From Streptomyces antimycoticus (GTDB lineage Bacteria; Actinomycetota; Actinomycetes; Streptomycetales; Streptomycetaceae), in NCBI RefSeq assembly GCF_005405925.1, contig NZ_BJHV01000001.1, positions 5,580,001 to 5,644,000 on the forward strand: DNA of 64,000 nucleotides, read 5' to 3'. A model generated the notes under the pieces. The model worked only from the letters and a program-made list of their open reading frames with translations, did no database searches and had not been told where the DNA came from. The translations under genes and the position numbers were made by a program. Shown piece by piece: positions 47,944-57,708 of this stretch (its first letter is position 1; every line of letters begins with the position of its first letter).

Positions 47944-48921
47944 ATGTCGCAGCAACCTGTCCCTGACCACGCCGCCCCGGCCCAGGCCACCCCGGGCGGA
48001 ACCCCTCGAGGCCGGACCGCCCCGGGCGGGGCCACGCCGAGCGGGGCCGCCCCCGGCCGGACCGCTCCGAGCGGGACCACATCAAGCCGGACCGCACCGG
48101 GCGGGGCCGAGCTCGAGGCCCCCCATCTGGACTTCGACGGCACCACCCCGTACGAGGACTACGTCCAGGCGTCCGTGCTCACCCATCTCCAGCGCCCCCT
48201 CTCCGACGACCCCGGCGAGATGGTGTTCCTGGTGACCACCCAGGTCATGGAGCTGTGGTTCACCGTCATCGTCCATGAGTGGCACACCGCCGCGCAGGCG
48301 CTGCGCGAGGACGATCTGCCCACGACGATGGCCGCGCTCCAGCGCTCGGCCTACGAGCTGGAGTCGCTCAACGCCTCCTGGAAGCCGCTGGCCCATCTCA
48401 CCCCCGGCCAGTTCAACGCGTACCGCTCCGCGCTCGGCGAAGGCTCCGGCTTCCAGTCGGCGATGTACCGGCGGCTGGAGTTCCTGCTCGGCGAGAAGTC
48501 CGCGTCCATGCTCGTCCCGCACCGGGGCGCGCCGCGGGTCCACGCCGAGCTGGAGAAGGCGCTGACCGAGCCCAGCCTCTACGACGAGGTGCTGCGCTAT
48601 CTCGCCCGTCGCGGCCTCGCCGTCCCGGCCGCCGTGCTGGACCGCGATCCCGCCCTGCGCTATGAACCCGATCCGGGGGTGGAGCGGGTCTGGGAGGAGA
48701 TCTACTCCGGCCCGCGCGAGGATGAGCTGGTCAGGCTCGGCGAGGCGCTCACCGAGGTCGCCGAGCTGGTGTGGCGCTGGCGCAACGACCACCTGGTGGC
48801 GACCCGGCGGGCGATGGGCGCCAAGACCGGCACCGGCGGCTCGGCCGGGGTCGCCTGGCTGGAGAAGCGCGCGGGCAAGACGGTCTTCCCCGAGCTGTGG
48901 ACGGCGCGCAGCCATGTCTGA
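47944..48921 (+). CDS. kynA: Tryptophan 2,3-dioxygenase
   Basis: A 325-residue heme enzyme that opens the tryptophan ring to N-formylkynurenine, first step of the kynurenine pathway. After an unusual 43-residue Pro/Thr/Gly/Ala tail (TPGGTPRGRTAPGG pattern) come the TDO blocks LDFDGTTPYEDYVQASVLTH, FLVTTQVMELWFTVIVHEWH, GSGFQSAMYRRLEFLLGEKS and WRNDHLVATRRAMG, with the proximal heme His. ATG 47944 follows GGAGATGCG. It overlaps the kynureninase gene by 8 bp. Confidence 0.95.
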   Translation: MSQQPVPDHAAPAQATPGGTPRGRTAPGGATPSGAAPGRTAPSGTTSSRTAPGGAELEAPHLDFDGTTPYEDYVQASVLTHLQRPLSDDPGEMVFLVTTQVMELWFTVIVHEWHTAAQALREDDLPTTMAALQRSAYELESLNASWKPLAHLTPGQFNAYRSALGEGSGFQSAMYRRLEFLLGEKSASMLVPHRGAPRVHAELEKALTEPSLYDEVLRYLARRGLAVPAAVLDRDPALRYEPDPGVERVWEEIYSGPREDELVRLGEALTEVAELVWRWRNDHLVATRRAMGAKTGTGGSAGVAWLEKRAGKTVFPELWTARSHV

Positions 48922-50262
48922 CGCGACGATCCCCACGGAGTCGGCGGGCGCAGCGCCGACTGGTGCCGAGTCCGGGCCGACCAGTGCGGAGTCCGCGCTG
49001 ACTGGTGCGGAGTCCGCGCCGACCAGTGCCGAGACCGGGGCGGCCGAGCCCCGTCCGCCCCGGACCGCGCTGAGCGACGAGGCCACCACACTCGACGCGG
49101 CCGACCGGCTGCGCGCCAAGCGCGACGCCTTCACCCTCGACGACGTGATCTACCTCGACGGCAACTCGCTGGGCGCGCTGCCGCGCGCCGTCCCGCACCG
49201 ACTGGCCGAGGTGGTCGCCCGCGAATGGGGCGAGCTGCGCATCCGCTCCTGGGAGGAGAGCGGCTGGTGGACCGCGCCGGAGCGGATCGGTGACCGCGTC
49301 GGCCGGCTCGTCGGCGCCGCCCCCGGCCAGGTGGTGGTGGGCGACTCGACGAGCGTGAACGTCTTCAAGGCGGTCGTCGCGGCCGTACGGATCGCCCAGG
49401 AGCGCGGCGCCCACCGCGATCAGATCCTGGTCGACGAGACCACCTTCCCCACCGACGGCTATATCGCCGAGTCCGCCGCCCGGATGACCGGCTGCACCCT
49501 GCGGCCGGTCGCGGCGGGCGACATGCCCACCGCCGTGGGCGCGCGCACCGCCGTCGCGCTGGTCAACCACGTGGACTACCGCACCGGCCGCCTCCACGAC
49601 CTGCCCGGGACCACGGCCGCCGTGCACGCGGCGGGCGGGCTCGTCGTGTGGGACCTGTGCCACAGCGCGGGCGCCCTGCCGGTCGGGCTGGACGACCACG
49701 GGGTCGACCTCGCGGTCGGCTGCACGTACAAGTACCTCAACGGCGGGCCCGGCGCGCCCGCGTATCTGTACGTCGCCCGTGCGCATCAGCCCCGCTTCGA
49801 CTCGCCGCTGCCCGGCTGGAACTCGCATGCCGACCCCTTCGGCATGGCCTCCGCCTACACCCCGGCCGACGGCTCGGCCCGCGGCCGCGTCGGCACCCCG
49901 GACATCCTCTCGATGCTGGCGCTGGAGGCCGCCCTCGGGGTGTGGGACGACGTGACGATCGAGGACGTCAGGGCCAAGAGCCTGGCCCTGACGGACTTCT
50001 TCCTCCGCTGCGTCGAGGACTATGTCCCGACCGGCCGCGTGCAGTCCCTCACCCCCGCCGCACACGCCGAGCGCGGCAGCCAGGTGGCGCTGCGGTGCGC
50101 GGACGCGGGGAGGTGATGGCGGAGCTGACGCGGCGCGGTGTCGTGGGCGACTTCCGCCGCCCCGATGTGCTGCGCTTCGGCTTCACCCCGCTGTACACGG
50201 GCTTCGCCGAGGTGGAGCGGGCGGCGCGGGTGCTGGCCGACGTGCTGCCGAAGGAGGGCTGA
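48914..50262 (+). CDS. kynU: Kynureninase, interrupted by a one-base frameshift near the 3' end
   Basis: A PLP enzyme that cleaves (hydroxy)kynurenine to (hydroxy)anthranilate and alanine. Residues 1-45 contain four 7-residue repeats TGAESGP/TSAESAL. Then YLDGNSLGALPRAVPHRLAE, WGELRIRSWEESGWW, GDSTSVNVFKAVVAAVRIAQ and the Lys site GCTYKYLNGGPGAPAYLYV follow. At the GGGG of 50107-50110 the frame breaks after ALRCADAG; adding one G continues EVMAELTRRGVVGDFRRPDV to the stop at 50262, restoring about 449 residues. The overlap with kynA shows a two-gene operon. Confidence 0.92.
48958..49041 (+). repeat. Four 21-bp repeats in the 5' end of kynU
   Basis: Four 21-bp units encode TGAESGP, TSAESAL, TGAESAP and TSAETGA, an in-frame disordered extension before the enzyme domain. 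Confidence 0.85.
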
Positions 50263-50313
50263 CCGCTGGGCGGGGCAGCGGCCGAGGAGACGTCGGTCCT
50301 GGGGCTCACACCC

Positions 50314-51153
50314 GTGGCTCCGGACCGGACCGCCGCGTACGGCGAACACCCGGACCAGGTGGCGGACTTCTACCTTCCGTCCAGGCCGCGCAGGGCCGCC
50401 CGCCCCGCCCCGCTGGTCCTCCTCTTCCACGGCGGCGCCTGGCGCGCCCCCTACGACCGCCGCCATGTGTCCCCCTTCGCCGCCTTCCTGGCGGGGCGGG
50501 GGCTCGCGGTGGCGTCGGTCGAATACCGCCGCGGCGGGGCGGAACCGGCACGGGCGGGGCGGTGGCCGGAGACGTTCGACGACATCGCGGCCGCCGTGGA
50601 CACCGTGCCGGGCCTCGCCCGGGAGCTCGGGCTTCCCGGGGTCGACCCGGACCGCGTGGTGCTCACCGGGCACTCCGCGGGCGGGCACGCCGTGCTGTGG
50701 GCGGCGGCCCGGCATCGGCTGCCGTCCGGCACTCCCTGGCATCTGCCCTCCCCCTCCCCGCTCCGCGGCGTCGTCGCCCTCGCCCCCATCGCGGACCTCG
50801 CCACGGCCCGTGCGCTGGACGTCTGCTCCGGCGCCGTCGGCGAACTCCTCGGCGAAGTGCGCGGCGAAGTGCGCGGCGACGGCGATGAACTGACGGCCCG
50901 GTTCGCCCTCGCCGACCCCGCCGCGCTGCTGCCCACCGCGATCCCCACCACCATCGTGCAGGGCGGCACCGACATCGACGTGCCACCGGCGGTCGCCGAC
51001 GCCTTCACGGCGGCCGCGACCCGCGTCGGACAGGACGTACGGCTGGTCAGGACGGAGGGCGGACACTTCCCGCCCATCGACCCCACCACGCCCGTCGCCC
51101 ACACCGTCGCGGACGAGATCGCCCATGTGGCCGGAGCAGGCCCGGCAAGGTAG
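50314..51153 (+). CDS. Alpha/beta hydrolase, possible kynurenine formamidase
   Basis: A 279-residue esterase-type hydrolase with the oxyanion-hole motif HGGAW, nucleophile GHSAGGHAVLWAA, and a late TEGGHFPPIDP that supplies the catalytic His. It is 51 bp downstream of kynU in the same direction, and the formamidase step (N-formylkynurenine to kynurenine) is the one otherwise missing between TDO and kynureninase. HGGAW alpha/beta hydrolases do this in other organisms. The assignment is from context. GTG 50314 is the taken start; an earlier one is possible. Confidence 0.75.
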   Translation: MAPDRTAAYGEHPDQVADFYLPSRPRRAARPAPLVLLFHGGAWRAPYDRRHVSPFAAFLAGRGLAVASVEYRRGGAEPARAGRWPETFDDIAAAVDTVPGLARELGLPGVDPDRVVLTGHSAGGHAVLWAAARHRLPSGTPWHLPSPSPLRGVVALAPIADLATARALDVCSGAVGELLGEVRGEVRGDGDELTARFALADPAALLPTAIPTTIVQGGTDIDVPPAVADAFTAAATRVGQDVRLVRTEGGHFPPIDPTTPVAHTVADEIAHVAGAGPAR

Positions 51154-51539
51154 TTGGGGCGCCCCGACCGCGGCGCCCCCGACCGCAGTGCCCCCGACCG
51201 TGCAGCACCGCAGCGCACTTGGCGCGTGCCGGCGGCCCGCACCCGGCCACGCAGCCCGCGGCAAACCCGGTGCCTAGACGGTGTCCGACGGACCTTGAGG
51301 ACATACGCGACCCCGCCGCGTGGCGGGGCTCCGCCCCAGCCCCTGGGATCCAGCGGCGGAGCCCCTGGCTGCGGGAAGGGGCGGGAAGGGGAAAGGCCCG
51401 CCGGACACCCCGTAGCGCCGCAGCGCACCCGGCCACGCCCCACCGCAGCGCGCCCCGCCGCGTAGTACTTGAGTCGGATGCCGCACAATCCACATTCCCG
51501 GGGACGACGGCGCTGTGGCCGCTCTCTACCGTGGACGGC
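51154..51539. other. Intergenic region with repeats and hairpins, no gene
   Basis: About 386 bp. The first 60 bp repeat a CGACCGCAGTGCCCC-like phrase. At 51311-51328 CCCCGCC-GCGT-GGCGGGG forms a hairpin, followed by GGCTCCGCCCC. The surrounding words (GTCCGACGGACC, CTCCGCCCCAGCCCC) resemble short dispersed elements common between Streptomyces genes. TACCGT at 51527-51532 is the likely -10 of the sensor kinase gene. Confidence 0.5.
51527..51532 (+). promoter_or_regulatory. -10 element of the sensor kinase gene
   Basis: TACCGT, 7 nt before GTG 51540; no ribosome site. Confidence 0.45.
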
Positions 51540-52910
51540 GTGACCCAGACGATTCCGCGGACCGAACTCCGCACCATCCGCCGGGCGTTCTCCCATCTGC
51601 GGAAGGACTTGATCACCGGCGCCTTCGCCCTCCGCCCGGTGCCGCCGCTGGCCGCCACGCATCCGCTGGTGCGGTACATGCCCCGGGCGGTGCGGCCGTA
51701 CGCGCCGTGGTTGCCGCAGGCCGCGATCGTGGTCTTGGTCTTCTACCTCATGGCCGTGGCGGGCGAGACCGAGGGCATAGGGCTGGCCCTGCTCAGCGGT
51801 GTGCCGCTGTTGCTGGCGCTTTACCGGCCGATCGGCGCCTGGTGGCTGTCGTTCGCGGCGAGCTTCGTCTGGGGCCTGGGCGTCGCCGACACGTACGGGG
51901 GGAGCATGTGGCCCTGGCCGGCGACCCTCTTCGCGTCGCACATCGTGGTGATGGTGATCGTCGCGACCCAGAACCGCCCGCGGGTGGCCGGGCGGATGCT
52001 GATGCTCACGGCCGGGTTCGGGCTCGCCTGTGAGCTCGGCATCAACGCGCGGCCCACGAACGCCTTCCCCATGGTGGTCGCCTCGTGCGTCATCGTGGGC
52101 GCCGTCGTCGCCCGGCGCAGTCTGCGCGAGACCAAGCAGCAGGTCGCCGTGCAGCAGTCGGCCACCTACGAGGAGCGCTCCCGCCGCACCCTGCTGGAGG
52201 AGCGCGCGACCATCGCCCGCGAATTGCATGATGTCGTCGCGCACCACATGTCCGTGATCGCCATCCAGGCGGAGGCGGCGCCCTACCGGGTGGCGAACCC
52301 GCCCGAGGAGCTGGCCACCAGCTTCGCGACCATCCGCGAGAACGCGGTCGCCGCGCTCACCGAACTCCGCCGCCTCCTCGGCGTCGTCCGCGCCGACGAT
52401 CCCGATGCCTACGCCGACGCCGACCCCGAGGCGCCCCAGCCGACCCTCGCCACGCTCGACACGCTCTTCGCGGGCGTCCGGGCGGCGGGGCTGACCGTCG
52501 AGCACGTCATCACCGGCGCCGTACGTCCGCTGCCCTCCGGTGTGGAGCTGTCGGCCTACCGGATCATCCAGGAGGCGCTGTCCAACGCGCTGCGCCACGC
52601 CCCCGGATCCACCGCCCGCGTCGAGATCGCGTACGTCCTCGGCGGTCTGGGCCTGCGGGTCGTCAACGGCCCGCCCACCCAGCCCGTACGCCCCTCGCCG
52701 GGCATGGGCCATGGGCTGCTCGGGATGCGGGAGCGCGTGGCGATGCTGAACGGGGAGATGACGGCGGGAGCGGTGGAGGAGGACGGCGGCTACGAGGTCG
52801 CGGTCTTCATCCCGGCCGCCGCGGTCCCCGAGGCGGACGCCTCCACTCCGGACGCCGCGACGCCCCCGCGGCCGGGGCCCGCCCCGGAAGCAGGGACGAT
52901 GAAGCCATGA
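51540..52910 (+). CDS. Two-component sensor histidine kinase (NarX/DesK-type)
   Basis: A 456-residue membrane kinase that autophosphorylates on His and passes the phosphate to the partner regulator. Residues 50-195 hold five or six membrane helices (PQAAIVVLVFYLMAVAGETE; GFGLACELGINARPTNAF). HisKA_3 follows with the phospho-acceptor in ERATIARELHDVVAHHMSVI, then the HATPase_c domain (IIQEALSNALRHAPGSTARV; GMGHGLLGMRERVAMLNGEM). GTG 51540 has TACCGT 7 nt upstream, suggesting a leaderless transcript. It overlaps the regulator by ATGA. The sensed signal is unknown. Confidence 0.9.
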   Translation: MTQTIPRTELRTIRRAFSHLRKDLITGAFALRPVPPLAATHPLVRYMPRAVRPYAPWLPQAAIVVLVFYLMAVAGETEGIGLALLSGVPLLLALYRPIGAWWLSFAASFVWGLGVADTYGGSMWPWPATLFASHIVVMVIVATQNRPRVAGRMLMLTAGFGLACELGINARPTNAFPMVVASCVIVGAVVARRSLRETKQQVAVQQSATYEERSRRTLLEERATIARELHDVVAHHMSVIAIQAEAAPYRVANPPEELATSFATIRENAVAALTELRRLLGVVRADDPDAYADADPEAPQPTLATLDTLFAGVRAAGLTVEHVITGAVRPLPSGVELSAYRIIQEALSNALRHAPGSTARVEIAYVLGGLGLRVVNGPPTQPVRPSPGMGHGLLGMRERVAMLNGEMTAGAVEEDGGYEVAVFIPAAAVPEADASTPDAATPPRPGPAPEAGTMKP

Positions 52911-53602
52911 CGACCGATGTCACCGCTCCCATCCGCGTGCTGATCGCCGACGACCAGGTGATGGTCCGCGAGGGCTTCTCCGTGCTGCTGAACGCCCAGC
53001 CCGATATCGAGGTCGTCGGCGAGGCGGTCGACGGGCGCCAGGCCATCGCCCAGGTCGCCGCCCTGCGCCCCGACGTCGTTCTGATGGACATCCGGATGCC
53101 GGAGGTCAACGGCCTCGAGGCCACCCGGGAGATCGTCGCGGCGGACGCGGACGCCAAGGTGCTCGTCCTGACCACCTTCGACCTGGACGAATACGTCTAC
53201 CAGGCGTTGCGCTCCGGAGCGAGCGGCTTCCTGCTCAAGGACGCCTCTGCCCGTCAGCTCGGCGATGCGGTACGCGTCGTCGCGGCGGGCGAGGCGCTGC
53301 TCGCGCCGACCATCACCAAGCGTCTGATCACCACGTTCTCGCGGATCGGGGAGGCCGCCGGGCTCGGCGGCCCGCTTCCCTCCCCGCAGGGGCGGCTGGC
53401 CGAGCTGACCGAGCGGGAGAACGAGGTCCTGGTGCTGGTCGCCCAGGGCTGCTCCAACGCCGAGATCGCCGAGCGGCTGATCGTCGCCGAGTCGACGGTG
53501 AAGACGCATGTCAGCCGGATCCTGGTGAAGCTGGGGCTGCGCGACCGCACCCAGGCGGCGGTGTTCGCGTACGAGGCCCGCCTGGTCACCCCTGGAGGCT
53601 GA
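52907..53602 (+). CDS. NarL/LuxR-family response regulator
   Basis: A 231-residue partner of the kinase. Receiver domain (RVLIADDQVMVREGFSVLLN; phospho-acceptor Asp in PDVVLMDIRMPEVNGLEA; KVLVLTTFDLDEYVYQALRS) and C-terminal LuxR helix-turn-helix (LTERENEVLVLVAQGCSNAE; IAERLIVAESTVKTHVSRIL). A slightly long linker with Gly/Pro joins them. Its ATG overlaps the kinase stop by 4 bp, so they are made together. Targets unknown; the P450 that follows is a candidate. Confidence 0.93.
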   Translation: MTTDVTAPIRVLIADDQVMVREGFSVLLNAQPDIEVVGEAVDGRQAIAQVAALRPDVVLMDIRMPEVNGLEATREIVAADADAKVLVLTTFDLDEYVYQALRSGASGFLLKDASARQLGDAVRVVAAGEALLAPTITKRLITTFSRIGEAAGLGGPLPSPQGRLAELTERENEVLVLVAQGCSNAEIAERLIVAESTVKTHVSRILVKLGLRDRTQAAVFAYEARLVTPGG

Positions 53603-53675
53603 GCGGGCGCTGGGAGGGTCCCCGGAGGCTGACCATGCCCTGGAGGCCGGGCGGGCCCGGCGGTACCGTCCGGGG

Positions 53676-54902
53676 ATGAGCAGCAGCAGCGCGGAAGCCC
53701 CCGCCTTCGACCCGTGGCAGCCGTCGTTCGTCGCGGACCCGTATCCGGCGTACGCCGCGCTGCGCGAGCGCGGCCGCGCGCACTGGTTCGAGCCCTCCCG
53801 CCAGTGGCTGATCCCGCGGCATGCGGATGTCAGCGCCCTGCTGCGGGACCGCCGGCTCGGCCGCACCTATCTGCACCGCTTCAGCCATGAGGAGTTCGGC
53901 CGCACCGCGCCGCCGCCCGAGCACGAGCCGTTCCACACCCTCAACGACCACGGCATGCTCGATCTCGAACCGCCGGACCACACCCGGCTGCGGCGGCTCG
54001 TCTCCAAGGCGTTCACCCCGCGGACGGTCGAGGCGCTGGTGCCGACGATCCGGCGGTTCGCGGACGAACTCGTCGACTCCCTCGTCGCCTCGGGCGGCGG
54101 CGATCTCATCGCGGCGGTCGCCGAACCGCTGCCGGTCGCCGTCATCGCCGAGATGCTCGGCATTCCGCAGGCCGACCGCCCCGCGCTGCGGCCCTGGTCG
54201 GCGGATATCTGCGGGATGTACGAGCTGGGCCCGAGCGAGGAGACGGCGCGCCGGGCGGTGCGCGCGTCCCTCGAATTCTCCGGCTATCTGCGCGAGTTGA
54301 TCGACGCGCGCCGTAAGGCCCCGGGGGACGATCTGATCAGCGGGCTCATCGCCGCGCATGACGAGGGCGACCGGCTCACCGAGCAGGAGATGATCTCCAC
54401 CTGTGTGCTGCTGCTCAACGCGGGCCATGAGGCCACGGTCAACACCACGGGTAATGGCTGGTGGGCGCTGTTCCGCCACCCCGAGCAGCTCGCCCGGCTC
54501 CGCGCCGACCCGGACGCGCTGCTGCCCACCGCCGTGGACGAACTCCTGCGCTTCGACACCCCGCTGCAGCTCTTCGAGCGCTGGGTGCTGGAGGACATCG
54601 AGATCGACGGCACGGTGATCCCGCGCGGCAGCGAGGTCGCCCTGCTCTTCGGCTCGGCCAACCGCGACCCGGCCCGCTTCGAGCGCCCCGACACCCTCGA
54701 TCTCTCCCGCGCCGACAACCCCCATGTCAGCTTCGGCGCCGGGATCCACTACTGCCTCGGCGCCCCGCTGGCCCGTCTGGAGCTCGCGGCCTCCTTCGGC
54801 GCGCTGCTCCGTAAGGCGCCCGGGATGCGACTGGTCAAGGAGCCGGAGCCGCAGGCGAACTTCGTGATCCGCGGGCTGCGGGAGCTGCTGGTCGAGCTCT
54901 GA
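53676..54902 (+). CDS. Cytochrome P450 (CYP107-like)
   Basis: A 408-residue heme monooxygenase. I-helix ATTLLNAGHEATVNTTGNGW is seen here as LLLNAGHEATVNT (acid-alcohol pair replaced by Glu-Ala, common in actinobacteria), then the ExxR helix DELLRFDTPLQLFERWVLED and the heme-binding FGAGIHYCLGAPLARLEL with Cys. The position matches CYP107U in S. coelicolor, from memory. Substrate unknown; it needs ferredoxin and reductase encoded elsewhere. TACCGT lies 6 nt before ATG 53676, so a leaderless transcript is likely. Confidence 0.93.
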   Translation: MSSSSAEAPAFDPWQPSFVADPYPAYAALRERGRAHWFEPSRQWLIPRHADVSALLRDRRLGRTYLHRFSHEEFGRTAPPPEHEPFHTLNDHGMLDLEPPDHTRLRRLVSKAFTPRTVEALVPTIRRFADELVDSLVASGGGDLIAAVAEPLPVAVIAEMLGIPQADRPALRPWSADICGMYELGPSEETARRAVRASLEFSGYLRELIDARRKAPGDDLISGLIAAHDEGDRLTEQEMISTCVLLLNAGHEATVNTTGNGWWALFRHPEQLARLRADPDALLPTAVDELLRFDTPLQLFERWVLEDIEIDGTVIPRGSEVALLFGSANRDPARFERPDTLDLSRADNPHVSFGAGIHYCLGAPLARLELAASFGALLRKAPGMRLVKEPEPQANFVIRGLRELLVEL

Positions 54903-54983
54903 GCGGACGACGGCGGCCAGCCGGCGGACACGCAGACAGCGGCCAGCAGACACAGCACCCCGCAGATTACGCAGACAAAAGGG

Positions 54984-55018
54984 CCCCCCGTTGTCCACAG
55001 GCTGTGGACAACGGGGGG
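54984..55018. terminator. Near-perfect inverted repeat containing two DnaA boxes
   Basis: Arms of 17 bp (54984-55000 and 55002-55018) around one base form a terminator between two convergent genes. Inside it, TTGTCCACA (54991-54999) and its mirror TGTGGACAA (55003-55011) both match the preferred Streptomyces DnaA box exactly. They face each other 3 bp apart. Confidence 0.85.
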
Positions 55019-55049
55019 CGGTTGCCGGGGTGTGGTGGGCCGACGGGGG

Positions 55050-56702
55050 TCAGCCGCCGATGTCACGGCGGCGCAGACCCACCAGTCCTCCGGCGGCGAG
55101 AACGACCGAGAGAAGCAGCAGCCACAGGAACGGTGCGGCCGTCACCTCATCGCCCGGCAGCTTCGGCAGATGGCTGAAGGGCGAGGTGTTCATGACGGAA
55201 TCGGACAGCTCCAGCGCCGGGCCCATCCAGCCCAGGGCGACCACCCAGCCGACGAATGCCCAGGCCGCGGCCGAATACTTCGGCAACACGCCCACGAGGA
55301 AGAGCGTCACGCTGGTGAGCACCCACAGCGCCGGGAGCTGGGCGAGGGCGGCGCCCATACAGCGGCCGAGCTGGTCGGCCAGATCGCCCGCCGCGATGCC
55401 GTAGCCCAGGCCGAGCGCCAGACCGCCGATGGCGAGGATGACGACCGGGCCGAGGTAGGCGATGACCAGATGGCTCCCGGCCCAGCGCAGCCGGCCCACG
55501 GCGTTGGACAGCAGGGGCTCGGCACGCTGGTCGGTCTCCTCGCCGCGCAGCCGCAGCACGGAGCTGGCGGTGTAGACGGCGAGGATGGTGCCGAGGACGC
55601 CGACCATGGCGGCCAGGAACGCGTCGTTGAGCCCCTGGGCGCCGCCCATCCGCTGGATGATGTCGCGGGTCTGGTCGCTGTCGCCGAGGAAGTCGTCGGC
55701 ACCGTCGGAGATGGATCCGAAGATGGCGCCCGCGAAGACGAAGCCCGCGGCCCAGCCGAGCAGGGCACCACGCTGCAGCCGCCAGCCGAGGCCGTAGACC
55801 CCGTTCAGCAGCGGGCCCGCGGCCGGCGGGCCGGGGCGGCTGGCGTAGAAGCTGGCGCCCACGTCACGACGGCCCGCGAGGGAGTACGCGAGGCTGATCG
55901 AGGCCGCGGCGAGCACGGCGATCAGCAGCAGCGGCCACCACCGCTCGCCCCCGTACGGCCGGGCGTACTCGGCCCAGCCCAGCGGCGAGAGCCAGACCAG
56001 GACGTGGCCGGAGCCCTTGGTGCCGTCCTCGGCGGCGTCACCCGCCATGCGCAGCACGAAGGCGACGCCGACCGCGGCGGAGCTCAGGCCCCGGGCCAGC
56101 CGTGCGTTCTCCGTGAGTTGGGCGGCGACGGCGGCCAGACCGCCGAAGGCCATACCGGACAGGCCCACGGCGAGGCCGAGCGCGAGCGCGCCGGTGCCGC
56201 CCTGGCCCGCGAGGCTGCCCGCGATGAGCAGGGTCACCGCGCCGTTGGCGATGCCCACGGCGAGCAGCGCCGAGGTGAGACCCGCGCGGCGGCCGACCAT
56301 GCCGGCGGAGAGCGCCTCCTGACGGCCGGTCTCCTCCTCCTCACGGGTGTGCCGGATCACGACCAGCAGGCTCATGATCGCGGCGAACACCGTAAGGAAG
56401 GCACCCACGCGCCAGACGGTGAGCGCGCCGAGCGAGTCGTCGAAGGCGGCGCCGAACAGGGCCCGGGTCGAGCCGTTCCCGTTCATGTCCTGGACGAGGT
56501 CGGCGCGCCGGGCGGGGGTGTCGTACGCGCTCTTCAGACGGCCGACGGTGCTGCTGGCCGTGAGCCCCAGGCACAGCACCCACACCGGCATCATGATCCG
56601 GTCGCGCCGCAGGGCGAGCCGCAACAGCGTGCCCGTGCCGGCCAGATCGCGGGCCGATCCGCGGGCGCGGGGGGAGACCCGGGCGTCGGCTACGGCGGTC
56701 AT
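55050..56702 (-). CDS. ABC exporter permease with two tandem membrane blocks
   Basis: A 550-residue integral membrane protein of about 12 helices, two ABC-2-like blocks in one chain. It starts at ATG 56702 ([15 protein letters not shown]), coupled to the ATPase by ATGA. The first block has [20 protein letters not shown] and [20 protein letters not shown]; the second has [20 protein letters not shown] and [20 protein letters not shown]. Long, two-block permeases of this kind pair with TetR- or MarR-controlled ATPases in antibiotic or lipid export. Substrate unknown. Confidence 0.88.
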   Translation of the reverse strand: MTAVADARVSPRARGSARDLAGTGTLLRLALRRDRIMMPVWVLCLGLTASSTVGRLKSAYDTPARRADLVQDMNGNGSTRALFGAAFDDSLGALTVWRVGAFLTVFAAIMSLLVVIRHTREEEETGRQEALSAGMVGRRAGLTSALLAVGIANGAVTLLIAGSLAGQGGTGALALGLAVGLSGMAFGGLAAVAAQLTENARLARGLSSAAVGVAFVLRMAGDAAEDGTKGSGHVLVWLSPLGWAEYARPYGGERWWPLLLIAVLAAASISLAYSLAGRRDVGASFYASRPGPPAAGPLLNGVYGLGWRLQRGALLGWAAGFVFAGAIFGSISDGADDFLGDSDQTRDIIQRMGGAQGLNDAFLAAMVGVLGTILAVYTASSVLRLRGEETDQRAEPLLSNAVGRLRWAGSHLVIAYLGPVVILAIGGLALGLGYGIAAGDLADQLGRCMGAALAQLPALWVLTSVTLFLVGVLPKYSAAAWAFVGWVVALGWMGPALELSDSVMNTSPFSHLPKLPGDEVTAAPFLWLLLLSVVLAAGGLVGLRRRDIGG

Positions 56703-57616
56703 CGGACGATCGCCTCGGCTTCCGTGTGCGAGATGTCGTCCTGGTAGTGGCGCAGGAAGAGCTCTTCCAGGGTGGGCGGGGTGGAGATGAGGCTGCGCAC
56801 CCCGGCCTGGGTGAGCTGGCGCAGCACGGCGTCCATCTTGTCGGTGTCGACCTGGAGCTTGACCTGGCGGCCCTGAATGTCCACGTTGTGCACACCGGGG
56901 AGGCCGGACAGGCCGTTCGGCTCTCCGGCGAGCTCGGCGGTCACCGACGTACGGGTCAGATGGCGCAGCTCGGTGAGCGAGCCGGACTCCACCCGCTTGC
57001 CCTTGCGGATGATGCTCACTCTCCGGCAGAGCGCCTCGACCTCGCTGAGGATGTGGCTGGAGAGCAGCACCGTACGACCACGGTCGCGCTCCTCGGCGAC
57101 GCACTCGCGGAAGACCTCCTCCATGAGGGGGTCGAGCCCGGAGGTCGGCTCGTCGAGGATCAGCAGCTCCACTTCGGATGCGAACGCGGCGACCAGGGCG
57201 ACCTTCTGCCGATTGCCCTTGGAGTACGTACGGCCCTTCTTGGTGGGGTCGAGCTCGAACCGCTCCAGGAGCTCGGCGCGGCGTGCTGAGTCCAGCCCGC
57301 CGCGCAGCCGTCCGTACAGGTCGATGACCTCTCCGCCGCTCAGGTTGCGCCACAGGGTGACGTCCCCGGGGACGTAGGCGATGTGGCGGTGGAGGTCGAC
57401 CGCGTCGTGCCAGGGGTCCTTGCCGAGCATCTGCACCGCACCGGAGTCGGCGCGGAGCAGACCGAGGAGGACCCGGATGGTGGTGGACTTCCCGGCGCCG
57501 TTGGGCCCGAGGAAGCCATGGACCTCACCTGCCTCGACTTCGAGGTCGAGGCCGTCCAACGCGTGGGTCCGGCCGAAGGACTTGTGGAGGCCGGACACGG
57601 AGATTGCCGTTTTCAT
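56699..57616 (-). CDS. ABC transporter ATP-binding protein with degenerate signature
   Basis: A 305-residue ATPase with Walker [21 protein letters not shown], Walker [21 protein letters not shown] and an H-loop at [12 protein letters not shown]. Where LSGGQ is expected it reads [16 protein letters not shown], a replacement seen in a subgroup of bacterial exporters. A C-terminal extension with [15 protein letters not shown] ends the protein. It forms an exporter with the downstream permease and is divergent from a GbsR-like regulator. Confidence 0.9.
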   Translation of the reverse strand: MKTAISVSGLHKSFGRTHALDGLDLEVEAGEVHGFLGPNGAGKSTTIRVLLGLLRADSGAVQMLGKDPWHDAVDLHRHIAYVPGDVTLWRNLSGGEVIDLYGRLRGGLDSARRAELLERFELDPTKKGRTYSKGNRQKVALVAAFASEVELLILDEPTSGLDPLMEEVFRECVAEERDRGRTVLLSSHILSEVEALCRRVSIIRKGKRVESGSLTELRHLTRTSVTAELAGEPNGLSGLPGVHNVDIQGRQVKLQVDTDKMDAVLRQLTQAGVRSLISTPPTLEELFLRHYQDDISHTEAEAIVR

Positions 57617-57636
57617 GATTTCGAAGCTACGCTAGT

Positions 57637-57652
57637 TTCACAAAATTGTGAA
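57637..57652. promoter_or_regulatory. Palindromic operator of the exporter/regulator pair
   Basis: Perfect 16-bp palindrome TTCACAAAATTGTGAA in an AT-rich 90-bp divergent promoter gap, 21 bp before the ATPase start and 57 bp before the regulator start. It is the natural binding site of the regulator at 57709. Confidence 0.8.
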
Positions 57653-57708
57653 GTTAAGGAACCATATAAACTTATGATGATGTGACGAAGAGAGGAGATG
57701 ATGAAGCG

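Noticed and set aside
51219..51539. N-terminal extension of the sensor kinase frame
   Set aside because: The conserved membrane part starts after GTG 51540, which has a -10 at 7 nt; the extension is Pro/Arg-rich non-coding-like sequence.
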